A stretch of 64,000 nt of DNA from Kutzneria kofuensis (GTDB taxonomy: Bacteria > Actinomycetota > Actinomycetes > Mycobacteriales > Pseudonocardiaceae). Location of the stretch: positions 4,156,038-4,220,037 of the forward strand of contig NZ_JACHIR010000001.1 of assembly GCF_014203355.1 (NCBI RefSeq). The letters are read 5' to 3'. A program made the position numbers and the translations under genes. The notes beneath the pieces were generated by a model that made no database searches, had not been told where the DNA came from, and worked only from the letters and a program-made list of their open reading frames with translations. Below, piece by piece: positions 9,091-18,147 of this stretch (positions are counted from its first letter, which is position 1; each line of letters starts with the position of its first letter).

Positions 9091-10418
9091 GCGCCGGCCA
9101 CCGACACCACGCCGTCCATCGTGCCCACGTACGCGTGGTCGGTGGACAGCGTCGGCGAGGCGAAGCGCGGTGTGGGGCCGATCTGGACCTGGCCCCGCAC
9201 CGTCCCCTTGCTCACGTCCAGGGCGTACAGCACTCCCCCGGCGGGATCGACCACCCAGACCGCGCCGTTGCCGACCGTCGGCGAACCGGCGGCGGCGACC
9301 GGGGAGGTCCACAGCGGGGTCAGCTGCCCGTGGCTGTCGTAGTCCATCGCCTTCGGACCGTTGGCACACGGGATGACCACGAGGTTGGCCGACACCGCCG
9401 GCGCGCCCTGCGACGGGCAGGTCTCCAGCTGCGAGACCACGTGCGACAGGTCGGTCTCGTCCAGCACGTAGGAGATGCCGCGGTTGCCGGTCACCAGCAC
9501 GTGCGAACCGATCATCGCCGGGCTGGTCGCACCGAGATCCAGGCCGTTGGCGTTGTCGTCGCCCCAGTTCGGCGGCGTGAAGATGTCGACCCGGTTCAGC
9601 TTGCCGGCGGCCAGCACCAGCACCGAGTCGCTGTCGTCGTACTCGCCGCCGGTCGACGCACCGGCGCCGGCGACGTAGAGCAGTCTGGAGTTGTCGACCA
9701 CGCCGCCCGCCGGTCCCGAGAAGCCGGCTTTGCGTCTGGTCGGCACCGTGTAGCTGTGCGCGTCGGTGCCGTCGGTGCGCATGGACATCACCGTGCCGAC
9801 GTAGTTGCCGCAGTCGCCGGGCAGGCCGCCGTAGCTGAAGAAGACGCGGTCATCGTTCACAGTGAGTCCGCCGCTCTGCAGGTAGGCGACGGTGTCCCCC
9901 TTCGGCGGGTCCGCCATCGCCCGCACCACGACAGTGCCGGTCGCCACGTCCAGGCCGACCAGCGTGTGACTGCCGCCCGCGGTCTCGGCCACCGCGAACA
10001 CCCGGCCGGTGACCCGGTCGTAGGCCATGGTGCCGGTGATGCCGACCGTGTCCATGTCGCCGCAGGGCACGCCCTTCTTCGGCATCGGCGTGCCTAAGTG
10101 CGTGTGCCACTGCACCTGGCCGGTCGCGGGGGCGAGCGCGTAGACGGTGTCGTTCTGGGTGGCGGCCAGGATGCGACTGCCGACGACCAGCGGCTCGCCG
10201 TAGACGGCGCCGTCGAGCTTGGTGTGCCAGGCCAGTGAGAGCGTGCCCGGCGGCGCGAGGCTGTACTGCTCCCCGCCGCGCTGGTTGTCCCGGTGGTAGG
10301 TGAGCCAGTCGCCGGCCGCGACGGGCTGCAGGACCGTGGTGGTCGGGACAGGGAGTGGCGGGGGTGTCGCGGTGCAGGCCGCCACCGACAGAACCAGGCC
10401 GATCCAAACCCAGCGCAT
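9087..10418 (-). CDS. PQQ-binding-like beta-propeller lipoprotein
   Basis: A 443-residue lipoprotein. The N terminus MRWVWIGLVLSVAAC contains a lipobox, with Cys15 as the lipidation site. The mature protein has repeated PQQ-like propeller blades with signatures such as DTVYALAPATGQVQWH and GGVLYALDVSKGTVRG. Such proteins either bind PQQ as dehydrogenases or act as scaffolds; the dehydrogenase active-site residues are not evident, so a scaffold or sensor is likelier. The gene is divergent from leuS, whose leader begins 30 bp from its start codon, and it converges with an overlap of a few bases on the phytase-like gene. Confidence 0.8.
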   Translation of the reverse strand: MRWVWIGLVLSVAACTATPPPLPVPTTTVLQPVAAGDWLTYHRDNQRGGEQYSLAPPGTLSLAWHTKLDGAVYGEPLVVGSRILAATQNDTVYALAPATGQVQWHTHLGTPMPKKGVPCGDMDTVGITGTMAYDRVTGRVFAVAETAGGSHTLVGLDVATGTVVVRAMADPPKGDTVAYLQSGGLTVNDDRVFFSYGGLPGDCGNYVGTVMSMRTDGTDAHSYTVPTRRKAGFSGPAGGVVDNSRLLYVAGAGASTGGEYDDSDSVLVLAAGKLNRVDIFTPPNWGDDNANGLDLGATSPAMIGSHVLVTGNRGISYVLDETDLSHVVSQLETCPSQGAPAVSANLVVIPCANGPKAMDYDSHGQLTPLWTSPVAAAGSPTVGNGAVWVVDPAGGVLYALDVSKGTVRGQVQIGPTPRFASPTLSTDHAYVGTMDGVVSVAGA

Positions 10419-10436
10419 GAGCTAAAGAGTGTGCGC

Positions 10437-10442
10437 TAAACT
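10437..10442 (+). promoter_or_regulatory. Probable -10 box of the leuS leader transcript
   Basis: TAAACT lies six bases before the ATG of the leader peptide, the spacing of a leaderless transcript starting at or near that ATG. No convincing -35 is visible. Confidence 0.5.
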
Positions 10443-10448
10443 CGCCCC

Positions 10449-10478
10449 ATGAGCACGGTCCGCCTGCTCCTTATCTAG
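10449..10478 (+). CDS. Leucine-rich leader peptide of leuS
   Basis: A nine-codon ORF encoding MSTVRLLLI, with three consecutive leucine codons (CTG CTC CTT) and an Ile codon before TAG. It lies directly upstream of a hairpin (10479-10512) and an intrinsic terminator (10516-10546), and 104 bp ahead of leuS. This is the layout of ribosome-mediated attenuation, in which a shortage of charged tRNA-Leu stalls translation and lets transcription continue. The expected control of leuS by Leu-tRNA supply is inference. I could not identify a clear antiterminator pairing. Confidence 0.72.
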   Translation: MSTVRLLLI

Positions 10479-10512
10479 CCGCGTTGGCCTTCTGACGAAG
10501 CGGCCGACGCGG
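10479..10512 (+). promoter_or_regulatory. Leader hairpin immediately after the leader-peptide stop
   Basis: CCGCG-TT-GGCC pairs with GGCC-GA-CGCGG around a 12-nt loop. It starts one base after the TAG, so a ribosome on the stop codon or on the Leu codons would affect whether it folds. It probably communicates ribosome position to the terminator that follows. Confidence 0.55.
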
Positions 10513-10515
10513 CAG

Positions 10516-10546
10516 CCCTCCATGCCCATCCGGGCTGGAGGGTTTT
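10516..10546 (+). terminator. Attenuator terminator upstream of leuS
   Basis: CCCTCCA (10516-10522) pairs with TGGAGGG (10536-10542) and the inner GCCC pairs with GGGC, followed by TTTTGTGTT. It is a Rho-independent terminator placed between a Leu-rich leader peptide and the leuS ribosome-binding site. Confidence 0.8.
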
Positions 10547-10582
10547 GTGTTGTCAGGGGCAGGTACGACGAGAGGGACTTCG

Positions 10583-13384
10583 ATGACCGAGACCGCCGAG
10601 GCGGCGCCGGCCCACCGTTACACCGCTGAGCTGGCCGGCGAGTTCGAGCGGCGCTGGCAGCGGTACTGGGACGAGCACGGCACCTTCCACGCGCCGAACC
10701 CGGTCGGCAAGCTGAGCACGGACGCGCCGCTGCCCGCCGACAAGATGTTCGTGCAGGACATGTTCCCGTACCCGTCGGGCGCGGGCCTGCACGTCGGCCA
10801 CCCCCTGGGCTTCATCGGCACCGACGTGTTCGCCCGGTTCCACCGGATGAACGGCCGCAACGTGCTGCACACCATGGGCTTCGACGCGTTCGGCCTGCCG
10901 GCCGAGCAGTACGCCGTGCAGACCGGGCAGCACCCGCGCAAGACCACCGAGGACAACATCGCCACCTACCTGCGGCAGATCCGCCGGGTGGGGCTGGGCC
11001 ACGACGAGCGCCGCCGGATCTCCACCATCGACCCGGAGTACTACCGCTGGACGCAGTGGATCTTCCTGCGCATCTACAACTCCTGGTACGACACGAAGGC
11101 GGGTCGGGCCCGGCCGATCGCCGAGCTGGAGGCGGAGTACGCCAAGGACCCGTCCTGGGCGACGCTGTCCGCCGACGAGCGCCGTCAGAAGATCGACTCG
11201 CAGCGGCTGGCCTACCTGTCCGAGGCGCCGGTGAACTGGTGCCCGGGCCTGGGCACCGTGCTGTCCAATGAGGAGGTCACCGCGGACGGCCGCAGCGAGC
11301 GCGGCAACTTCCCGGTGTTCCGGCGCAACCTGCGCCAGTGGATGATGCGCATCACCGCGTACGCCGACCGCCTGGTGGACGACCTGGACCGGCTGGACTG
11401 GCCGGAGAAGGTCAAGTCCATGCAGCGCAACTGGATCGGCCGCTCCTACGGCGCCCGGGTGCGGTTCGCCGCCGGCTCGGAGTCGATCGAGGTCTTCACC
11501 ACCCGGCCGGACACCCTGTTCGGCGCGACCTATCTGGTGCTGGCCCCGGAGCACCCGCTGGTGGACACGCTGACCACCGCCGCATGGCCGTCCGATGTGG
11601 ACGCTCGGTGGACCGGCGGCGCGGCGACGCCGGCGGAAGCCGTTGCGGCGTACCGGCTGGCGGCCTCCCGCAAGTCCGATCTGGACCGCCAGGAGAACAA
11701 GGAGAAGACCGGTGTCTTCACCGGCGCGTACGCGGTCAACCCGGTCAACGGCGCCAGCATCCCGGTGTTCGTCGCCGACTACGTGCTGATGGGCTACGGC
11801 ACCGGCGCGATCATGGCGGTGCCCGGCCAGGACACCCGCGACTGGGACTTCGCCGAGGTGTTCGGGCTGCCGATCATCCGCACCGTCAAGCCGACGGAAG
11901 GCTTCGAGGGCAAGGCGTTCACCGGTGACGGCCCGGCGATCAACTCCGGGTTCCTGGACGGCATGGACGTCGTCGAGGCCAAGAAGACGATCATCGAGTG
12001 GCTGACCGAGCAGGGCGCCGGCGAGGGCACCGTGCAGTACAAGCTGCGCGACTGGCTGTTCTCCCGGCAGCGCTACTGGGGCGAGCCGTTCCCGATCGTC
12101 TACGACGAGCACGGCGTCGCCCACGCCATCCCCGAGGACCAGCTGCCGGTCGAGCTGCCCGAGGTGGACGACTACTCGCCGCGCACCTTCGACCCGGACG
12201 ACCCGAACACCGAGCCGTCGCCGCCGCTGTCCCGCGCCACCGAGTGGATCAACGTCGAGCTGGACCTGGGCGACGGTCCGAAGATGTACCGCCGGGACGC
12301 CAACACGATGCCGAACTGGGCCGGCTCCTGCTGGTACCAGCTGCGCTACGTGGACCCCGAGAACAGCGAGCGCTTCGTCGACGCGGTCAACGAGAAGTAC
12401 TGGCTGGGCCCGCGCCCCGAGATCCACGGCGCAGGCGATCCGGGCGGCGTCGACCTGTACATCGGCGGCGTCGAGCACGCGGTGCTGCACCTGCTGTACT
12501 CCCGGTTCTGGCAGAAGGTGCTGTTCGACCTGGGCGAGGTCAGCTCGGACGAGCCGTACCGCCGGCTGTTCAACCAGGGCTACATCCAGGCGTACGCCTA
12601 CACCGACGAGCGCGGCGTGTACGTGCCGGCGGCCGAGGTGGAGGAGCGGGACGGCAAGTTCTTCTGGCAGGACCAGGAGGTCAACCGCGAGTACGGCAAG
12701 ATGGGCAAGAGCCTGAAGAACGTCGTCACCCCCGACGAGATGTGCGAGACGTACGGGGCCGACACCTTCCGGCTGTACGAGATGTCCATGGGGCCGATGG
12801 ACGTGTCCCGGCCGTGGGCCACCAAGGACGTCGTCGGCGCGCAGCGCTTCCTGCAACGGCTGTGGCGCAACCTGGTCGACGAAGAGACCGGGCAGCTGCG
12901 GGTCACCGACGCCGAGCCCGACGAGGACACGCTGCGGGCGCTGCACAAGGCCATCGCCGGGGTCCGCGAGGACTACGCGGAGATGCGCTACAACACCGCC
13001 GGCGCGAAGCTGATCGAGCTGAACAACTTCCTGACCAAGGCCGGGTCCACGCCGCGGTCGGTGGCCGAGTCCCTGGTGCTGATGCTGGCGCCGCTGTGCC
13101 CGCACATCGCCGAGGAGCTGTGGCAGCGGCTGGGCCACACCGAGTCGCTGGCGCACGGGCCGTTTCCCGTCGCCGACGAGCGCTACCTGGTCGCCGACAC
13201 CGTGGAGTACCCGATCCAGGTCAACGGCAAGGTGAAGGCCCGCGTGACCGTGCCGGCCGACTCCGACCAGGAGCAGGTCAAGGCGGTCGCGCTGGCCGAC
13301 GCCAAGGTGGCCGAGCTGCTGGCCGGCAAGGAGCCGCGGAAGGTCATCGTGGTGCCGGGCCGTCTGGTCAACATCGTGGCGTGA
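10583..13384 (+). CDS. leuS: Leucyl-tRNA synthetase
   Basis: A 933-residue class I aminoacyl-tRNA synthetase that charges tRNA-Leu. The HIGH-type motif appears as HVGH within [16 protein letters not shown]. The KMSKS loop is KMGKS, followed by [13 protein letters not shown]1 editing domain lies between them ([20 protein letters not shown] and the [17 protein letters not shown] segment), and the C-terminal domain ends [14 protein letters not shown]. The start is ATG 10583, preceded by AGAGGGA. The upstream frame extending to 10547 runs into the terminator and is not used. Expression is probably controlled by the Leu leader peptide and terminator just upstream. Confidence 0.96.
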   Translation: MTETAEAAPAHRYTAELAGEFERRWQRYWDEHGTFHAPNPVGKLSTDAPLPADKMFVQDMFPYPSGAGLHVGHPLGFIGTDVFARFHRMNGRNVLHTMGFDAFGLPAEQYAVQTGQHPRKTTEDNIATYLRQIRRVGLGHDERRRISTIDPEYYRWTQWIFLRIYNSWYDTKAGRARPIAELEAEYAKDPSWATLSADERRQKIDSQRLAYLSEAPVNWCPGLGTVLSNEEVTADGRSERGNFPVFRRNLRQWMMRITAYADRLVDDLDRLDWPEKVKSMQRNWIGRSYGARVRFAAGSESIEVFTTRPDTLFGATYLVLAPEHPLVDTLTTAAWPSDVDARWTGGAATPAEAVAAYRLAASRKSDLDRQENKEKTGVFTGAYAVNPVNGASIPVFVADYVLMGYGTGAIMAVPGQDTRDWDFAEVFGLPIIRTVKPTEGFEGKAFTGDGPAINSGFLDGMDVVEAKKTIIEWLTEQGAGEGTVQYKLRDWLFSRQRYWGEPFPIVYDEHGVAHAIPEDQLPVELPEVDDYSPRTFDPDDPNTEPSPPLSRATEWINVELDLGDGPKMYRRDANTMPNWAGSCWYQLRYVDPENSERFVDAVNEKYWLGPRPEIHGAGDPGGVDLYIGGVEHAVLHLLYSRFWQKVLFDLGEVSSDEPYRRLFNQGYIQAYAYTDERGVYVPAAEVEERDGKFFWQDQEVNREYGKMGKSLKNVVTPDEMCETYGADTFRLYEMSMGPMDVSRPWATKDVVGAQRFLQRLWRNLVDEETGQLRVTDAEPDEDTLRALHKAIAGVREDYAEMRYNTAGAKLIELNNFLTKAGSTPRSVAESLVLMLAPLCPHIAEELWQRLGHTESLAHGPFPVADERYLVADTVEYPIQVNGKVKARVTVPADSDQEQVKAVALADAKVAELLAGKEPRKVIVVPGRLVNIVA

Positions 13385-13390
13385 CGTCTG

Positions 13391-13420
13391 CCTGAGGGGT
13401 CTCGGTCGAGACCCCTCAGG
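13391..13420. terminator. Bidirectional terminator hairpin between leuS and tetR
   Basis: A perfect 13-bp inverted repeat, CCTGAGGGGTCTC and GAGACCCCTCAGG around a short loop, sits between two convergent genes and includes the TetR stop codon. No long T-run follows on either strand. Confidence 0.7.
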
Positions 13421-14171
13421 AGGCGTTGGCCAGGCCGATGTCGTCGAAGAGCTCCGTGAGCATGGACTCGAACAGCGGCTCCGGGTTGGACACCGCGAAC
13501 GGGAAGCGGCCGAAGACCTCCAGCGCCACCTGGCCGTACAGGCGGACCCAGAACTGCAGCATCAGGTAGACCACGGAGAGGTTGAGCGCCTCCTCGGGCA
13601 GCTCGATGCCCTCCTGCTTGATCTGCGCCAGCAGGTGGCCGCGGAACGCCGCGAGGTCGGTGCGCAGCTCGTCGGGAACCCGCTCCTCCTCCGGCACCAG
13701 CAGCTTGTGCGTGGCCAGCAGCCGGCCGGCCATGTTCAGGAAGATCCGGCCGAACTGGTCCTTGGCCGGGCGCATCATGACGCCCGTCGACTCGTCGATC
13801 TCGCAGGTGGCGGAGTCGTCCGGCGAGGCGAACACGAGGGTGAACTCCTGCGGGTGGGCCAGCGCCCAGCGGCGGAAGCCGCGGCAGACCGCCAGCACGC
13901 CGCCGATCGCGTCGTGCTCGTCGATCCGGGTGAGGTCGGCGGTCAGGTCCGCGCCCAGGTCGACGCAGATGTCGTCGATCACGCGGCGCAGCAGGTCCTC
14001 GCGCGAGTCGTAGTACCGGTACAACGCCGGGGCGGTGATGCCCAGCTCACGGGCGATCGCGCGCAGCGTGACGGCCTCGCGGCCCTGCTCCACCAGTAGC
14101 CTGCGTGCCTGCTGGCGGATTTCCCGCTCGGTGTCGGCGCGGGGCCGATCACGTCGCGTGGTCTCCGTCAT
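13416..14171 (-). CDS. TetR/AcrR family regulator (WHG-domain type)
   Basis: A 251-residue one-component repressor. The N-terminal helix-turn-helix (about residues 15-62) shows VTLRAIARELGITAPALYRYYDSREDLL. The ligand-binding C-terminal part, with FRRWALAHPQEFTLVF, resembles the WHG-domain TetR subgroup. It is transcribed divergently from an MMPL exporter. The 110-bp shared region contains a perfect inverted repeat (14190-14204 and 14225-14239), so it probably represses itself and the exporter until a lipid-like or drug ligand binds. Confidence 0.88.
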   Translation of the reverse strand: MTETTRRDRPRADTEREIRQQARRLLVEQGREAVTLRAIARELGITAPALYRYYDSREDLLRRVIDDICVDLGADLTADLTRIDEHDAIGGVLAVCRGFRRWALAHPQEFTLVFASPDDSATCEIDESTGVMMRPAKDQFGRIFLNMAGRLLATHKLLVPEEERVPDELRTDLAAFRGHLLAQIKQEGIELPEEALNLSVVYLMLQFWVRLYGQVALEVFGRFPFAVSNPEPLFESMLTELFDDIGLANAS

Positions 14172-14189
14172 AGTTCACCCCATCGTGTT

Positions 14190-14239
14190 GTAAACACCGT
14201 TAACTGTCCCGTACCGTCGACCGGGTTAACGGTGTTTAC
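14190..14239. promoter_or_regulatory. Inverted-repeat operator for the TetR regulator
   Basis: GTAAACACCGTTAAC (14190-14204) and its exact reverse complement GTTAACGGTGTTTAC (14225-14239) are separated by 20 bp, so their centres are 35 bp apart. Each arm is itself nearly palindromic (GTAAAC-ACC-GTTAAC), so this may be two full TetR-dimer sites rather than one. It lies between divergent tetR and MMPL genes. Confidence 0.75.
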
Positions 14240-14281
14240 GGGTGCCTGTCCTAGGGGAACGGTACAACGACGGAGGGGTTG

Positions 14282-16435
14282 ATGTTCGCGTCCTGGGGAA
14301 CGGTGGCGTATCGACGCCGCTGGATCGTGATCATCGCGGTGCTGTTGCTGACCGTGATCGGTGGGGCCTGGGGGTCCGGCGTGAGCGACCGGCTCACCCA
14401 GGGCGGCTACGACGACCCCGGCAGCCAGGCCGCACAGGTCGACAAGATCATCGAGGACTCCATCGGCAAGCAGGGCGGCGACGTCGTCGTGCTGTACACC
14501 GCGCCGGCCGGCACCACGGTCGACGACCCGGCGCTGGCCAAGAAGATCACCGACAAGCTGGCGGACCTTCCGAAGGACGACGTCAGCAAGGTGGTGTCGT
14601 ACTGGAACACCCACCTGCCGGCGCTGGCCGACGCGAGCAGGACCCACGGCCTGGCCACCATCACGCTGGCCTCCACCGACCAGACCAAGCAGAGCGAGCA
14701 GTACGCGGCGATCGCCGACAAGCTCGCGGTCGACGGCGTGCAGACGCAGATCGGCGGGCAGGCGCCGCTGCAGAAGACGATCACCGACAAGTCCATGACC
14801 GACGTCGAGTTCGCCGAGCTGGTGTCGCTGCCGCTGGTGCTCGCACTGCTCGTGGTGATCTTCGGCAGCGTGGTCGCCGCGTTGATGCCGGTGCTGGTCG
14901 GCGGCCTGTCCATCCTCGGCGCGCTCGGCGTCCTGCGGCTGATCTCCCTCGGCCTGGACGTGAACACCTTCGCCGTCAACGTGGCGTCGCTGCTGGGACT
15001 CGGATTGGCCATCGACTACGGCCTGTTCACCGTCGGCCGGTTCCGTGAGGAACTCGCCGCCGGCCGGGACACTGCCGAGGCCGTGCGCCGCACCGTCGCC
15101 ACCGCCGGGCGGACCGTCGCCTTCTCCGCGACGCTGCTGGTGATCGCGCTGGCCGGGCTGATGGTGTTCCCCCTCGACTTCCTCAAGGCCGTCGCCTACG
15201 GCGGCATGTCCGCGGTGGCCATCGCCGCCATCGTGTCGCTGACCCTGCTGCCGGCTCTGCTGAGCGTGCTCGGTCCCCGTATCGACAAGCTGGCCGTGCC
15301 GTGGCGGCGGGGCAAGACCGCCAACCCCGAGCCGCGCTGGCTCAACCGGGTCGCCGGCACCGTGATGAAGCGGCCCGCCCTGTTCGTCGTGCCGATCGTC
15401 GCCGTCCTGCTGGTGCTCGGAGCGCCGTTCCTCAACGTCAAGTTCGGCGCCGCCGACGAGAAGCAGCTCCCGCCGAGCGACCCCGGCCGGCAGGCCATCG
15501 AGTCCATCACCAAGGCGTTCCCGTCCACCGGCAACTCCGTCGCCTCCATCGTGGTTCGGGGCAAGACCCTCAGCCAGGCCGATGTGGGCCAGTTCGTGTC
15601 CGACGCCGGCAAGATCGCCCCCGACGTGCACCCCGTCGGCGCCAAGGGCGATGTGTACGTGTTCAACGGCAACCTGCCCGGTGATCCCCTCGGCGACCAG
15701 GCCAAGGACGCCGTCACCGCCCTTCGGGCGCTGCCCCACCCCGCCGGCACCGAGGTTCTGGTCGGCGGCTTCACCGCCAAGCTGGCCGACAGCACCCAGT
15801 CGATCTTCGACCGGTTGCCATGGATGGTGGCCATCCTGGTCGGCGCCACCCTGCTGCTGATGTTCCTGGCGTTCGGTTCCGTGCTGCTGCCGGTCAAGGC
15901 CGTGCTGATGAGCGCCCTGAGCCTGTCCGCCACCTTCGGCGTGCTGACGTTCGTCTTCCAGGAGGGGCATGGCGCCGGCTGGCTCGACGTCACGCCGCAG
16001 CCGATGCAGGTCGGCGTCATGGTGCTCATCGGCGCCCTGGTGTTCGGGCTGTCCACCGACTACGAGACGTTCCTGCTGTCCCGGATGGTCGAGGCCCGGA
16101 ACAAGGGCCTGTCCACCCCCGAGGCCGTGCGCACCGGCCTCGTCCGCACCGGCCGCATGATCAGCGCCGCCGCCCTGCTGCTCATCGTCGTCACCGGCGC
16201 CTTCGGCCTGTCCAGCATCGTCATCATGCGCTTCATCGGCGTCGGCATGATCGTCGCCTTGGTGCTGGACGCCACCGTCGTCCGTTTGATGCTCGTGCCG
16301 GCCGTCCTCCGTCTGCTCGGCAACGCCGCTTGGTGGGCCCCGGGACCGCTGCGGCGGCTCCAGGAACGCGTCGGCATCCAGGAGTCCGACGAGCTGGACG
16401 AGGAGCCCGTGCGCGAGCCCGAACTGGTGCACTGA
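14282..16435 (+). CDS. MMPL family RND transporter
   Basis: A 717-residue membrane protein with two MMPL repeats. Each has an N-terminal transmembrane helix, a periplasmic-type domain and a cluster of helices; the key segments are GLGLAIDYGLFTVGRFREEL in the first half and FGLSTDYETFLLSRMVEARN in the second, carrying the Asp-Tyr pairs of the proton relay. Members export lipids or amphipathic drugs. The start is ATG 14282, six bases after GGAGGGG; a TTG at 14279 is directly in front. The acidic C terminus ends EPVREPELVH. It is probably repressed by the divergent TetR. Confidence 0.9.
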   Translation: MFASWGTVAYRRRWIVIIAVLLLTVIGGAWGSGVSDRLTQGGYDDPGSQAAQVDKIIEDSIGKQGGDVVVLYTAPAGTTVDDPALAKKITDKLADLPKDDVSKVVSYWNTHLPALADASRTHGLATITLASTDQTKQSEQYAAIADKLAVDGVQTQIGGQAPLQKTITDKSMTDVEFAELVSLPLVLALLVVIFGSVVAALMPVLVGGLSILGALGVLRLISLGLDVNTFAVNVASLLGLGLAIDYGLFTVGRFREELAAGRDTAEAVRRTVATAGRTVAFSATLLVIALAGLMVFPLDFLKAVAYGGMSAVAIAAIVSLTLLPALLSVLGPRIDKLAVPWRRGKTANPEPRWLNRVAGTVMKRPALFVVPIVAVLLVLGAPFLNVKFGAADEKQLPPSDPGRQAIESITKAFPSTGNSVASIVVRGKTLSQADVGQFVSDAGKIAPDVHPVGAKGDVYVFNGNLPGDPLGDQAKDAVTALRALPHPAGTEVLVGGFTAKLADSTQSIFDRLPWMVAILVGATLLLMFLAFGSVLLPVKAVLMSALSLSATFGVLTFVFQEGHGAGWLDVTPQPMQVGVMVLIGALVFGLSTDYETFLLSRMVEARNKGLSTPEAVRTGLVRTGRMISAAALLLIVVTGAFGLSSIVIMRFIGVGMIVALVLDATVVRLMLVPAVLRLLGNAAWWAPGPLRRLQERVGIQESDELDEEPVREPELVH

Positions 16436-16451
16436 CCTGGGAATTCTCCGG

Positions 16452-16494
16452 TTGTCCACAGGGGCGGAGTTATCCACATCTGGATCTCCGCCCC
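16452..16494. other. Two DnaA boxes, one in the loop of an inverted repeat
   Basis: TTGTCCACA (16452-16460) and TTATCCACA (16470-16478) are two perfect DnaA 9-mers in the same orientation, 18 bp apart. The second lies in the loop of the inverted repeat GGGGCGGAG (16461-16469) / CTCCGCCCC (16486-16494). The hairpin could also end MMPL transcription. No oriC-like AT-rich region or dense box cluster is present here. Confidence 0.6.
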
Positions 16495-16671
16495 ACCCGG
16501 CGAAGGCCCCTGCTCGGTAGAATGGAGTCGGGCTGCCTCCCCAGGGAGAGGTGGGGGCTGTGTGTGCCGCCGGGTCGCATCGGCCGTCTGCGGGGTGGGG
16601 CGTTTGCGGTATGGCAACGGTGAGAACGCTGGGGACGGAATAGCGGGATTGTGGGAGAGGTTGGCTTTCAA

Positions 16672-16938
16672 GTGACCACTGAAGTGCTTGTGCACGTGCG
16701 GCCCGGCTGCCCGTTCTGCGACATGCTGCGCTCCAACCTCAAGCGCAGCGGCCTGCCCTACCGGGAGCTGGACATCTGGCAGGACCCGGCTGCTGCGGCG
16801 GCGGTCAGGGCCGCGGCGAACGGGAACGAGACGGTGCCGACGGTGAACGTCGGCAGCACGTGGATGGTCAACCCCTCGATCCAGCAGGTGCTGGCGGCGG
16901 TGAAGGCCGAGGCGCCGGAGCTGTTGCCGCAGAAGTGA
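16672..16938 (+). CDS. Glutaredoxin-like protein (mycoredoxin-type)
   Basis: An 88-residue thioredoxin-fold protein. It has a CPFC redox motif at about residues 12-15 (VRPGCPFCDML), the cis-proline segment ETVPTVNVGS near residue 60, and helix Ala-rich spacing as in glutaredoxins. Actinomycetes that make mycothiol use such proteins to reduce mycothiolated or sulfenylated targets. The start is GTG 16672, preceded by GAGAGG; a GTG at 16651 in frame is possible. It converges on the YVTN propeller gene one base beyond its stop. Confidence 0.87.
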   Translation: MTTEVLVHVRPGCPFCDMLRSNLKRSGLPYRELDIWQDPAAAAAVRAAANGNETVPTVNVGSTWMVNPSIQQVLAAVKAEAPELLPQK

Positions 16939-16939
16939 C

Positions 16940-17980
16940 TCAGCCGGCGACGGCGATGACGGTCGCGGGATTGCGGCTGTTGGCCAGGTCGATGGTGGAC
17001 GTGGTCTGGCCGGTGCCGCCGTCGAGGACGGTGATGGCAGGGCCGGTGGCCAGGTAGACGCTGTGGTCCCGAGGTGAGACGGCGATGCCCCGCGCGGTCA
17101 GGACGAGGGTCTGGACCGGGCGCCGGGTGGTGGTGTCCACAACGGACACGGTGCCATCCTGCAGGTTGGTGACATAGAGACGGTCGCCGCCGACGGCCAG
17201 CTCGCACGCGCCGACGCCGACGGGGATGTGGCCGACGACCTGGTTGGTGCGGTTGTCGATGACGCTGACGGAACCGTTGGTGTCAGCCAGCCGGCTGGTG
17301 TGCGACACGTAGGTGGTGGCCCCGTCGGGACTGACGGCGACGTACTGCGGCAGCACGTCGAGGGGCACGGTCCGGGTGGCGGTGGCGATCCGGGTGTCGA
17401 TCACGGTCAGGCTGGCGCCCTGGTTGTTGACCACGTACAGGTGCGAGCCGTCGGGGCTGATGGCGATGCCGGTGGGCGAGGCGCCGACCTGGATGACGGC
17501 GGCCAGCGAATCCGAGGCGGTGTCGAAACCGAGCACCACTCCCTGCCCGTTGGCGGTGCCGGTGATGTAGAGCCGCTTGCCGTCGGGCCGGACCACGGCC
17601 GAGTCGAGCTCGGCTTTCACCCGGATCCGCTTGACCACCGTGGCGTCGGCGACGTCGACCACGGCGACGGTGCCGGACCAGCCGTTGACGACGAACGCGG
17701 TCCGGCCGTCCGGGCTCAGCGTCAGGCCGGTGACCATGGCGCCGGTGTCGACCACGGCGCTGACCTGGCCGGCGGCGACGTCGACGATCCGCAGCTCGCC
17801 GTTGTCCCCGGCGACGAGCGCGTGCACGGCGGCGGCGCTGACGGCGGGTCGGATCTCCACCGGTTGCTCGGCCACCACCCCGACGGCCAGCATCGCGGTC
17901 GCGATCCCGGCCGCGACCAAGGCCCGCATTCGCCGAGCGCCGAACCGACGCTGGCAGCGCGTGGTGGTCACAAGCCGCAT
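16940..17980 (-). CDS. Secreted YVTN-type beta-propeller protein
   Basis: A 346-residue protein with an Arg-rich N terminus and a hydrophobic signal or anchor segment (about residues 19-37, LVAAGIATAMLAVGVV). About seven propeller blades of the YVTN type follow, each with patterns such as SPDGRTAFVVNGWSGTVAVV, SPDGSHLYVVNNQGASLTVI and RLYVTNLQDGTVSVVD. These are non-catalytic interaction surfaces on the cell envelope. The start is ATG 17980; the longer upstream frame is Pro/Arg-rich without a ribosome-binding site. Its partner is unknown. Confidence 0.82.
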   Translation of the reverse strand: MRLVTTTRCQRRFGARRMRALVAAGIATAMLAVGVVAEQPVEIRPAVSAAAVHALVAGDNGELRIVDVAAGQVSAVVDTGAMVTGLTLSPDGRTAFVVNGWSGTVAVVDVADATVVKRIRVKAELDSAVVRPDGKRLYITGTANGQGVVLGFDTASDSLAAVIQVGASPTGIAISPDGSHLYVVNNQGASLTVIDTRIATATRTVPLDVLPQYVAVSPDGATTYVSHTSRLADTNGSVSVIDNRTNQVVGHIPVGVGACELAVGGDRLYVTNLQDGTVSVVDTTTRRPVQTLVLTARGIAVSPRDHSVYLATGPAITVLDGGTGQTTSTIDLANSRNPATVIAVAG

Positions 17981-18060
17981 GGGAGCATTTTGACCATGCT
18001 CCCGGCCACTCGCGCACCCGGGACGGGTGAACGTTTCCGTCCGGCCGGGAAAACGTAGAT

Positions 18061-18107
18061 GCCCTGGTGCCGAGTCGCTCGGGGGGCTACGCGACCGGCG
18101 CCAGGGC
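18061..18107 (-). terminator. Candidate terminator hairpin downstream of the DUF2339 gene
   Basis: GCCCTGG (18061-18067) pairs with CCAGGGC (18101-18107), with an inner GTCGC/GCGAC pairing. There is no T-run. It lies between two minus-strand genes and could end DUF2339 transcription. Confidence 0.4.
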
Positions 18108-18147
18108 ACCTCACCGGCGGACGAATCGACCGGTACACCTCTGTGTA

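Noticed and set aside
10553-13156. An 867-codon minus-strand frame opposite leuS
   Set aside because: LeuS is unmistakable on the plus strand, so this is a GC-rich shadow.
16436-16650. A replication origin near the DnaA boxes
   Set aside because: Only two boxes, no AT-rich region and no dnaA or dnaN nearby.
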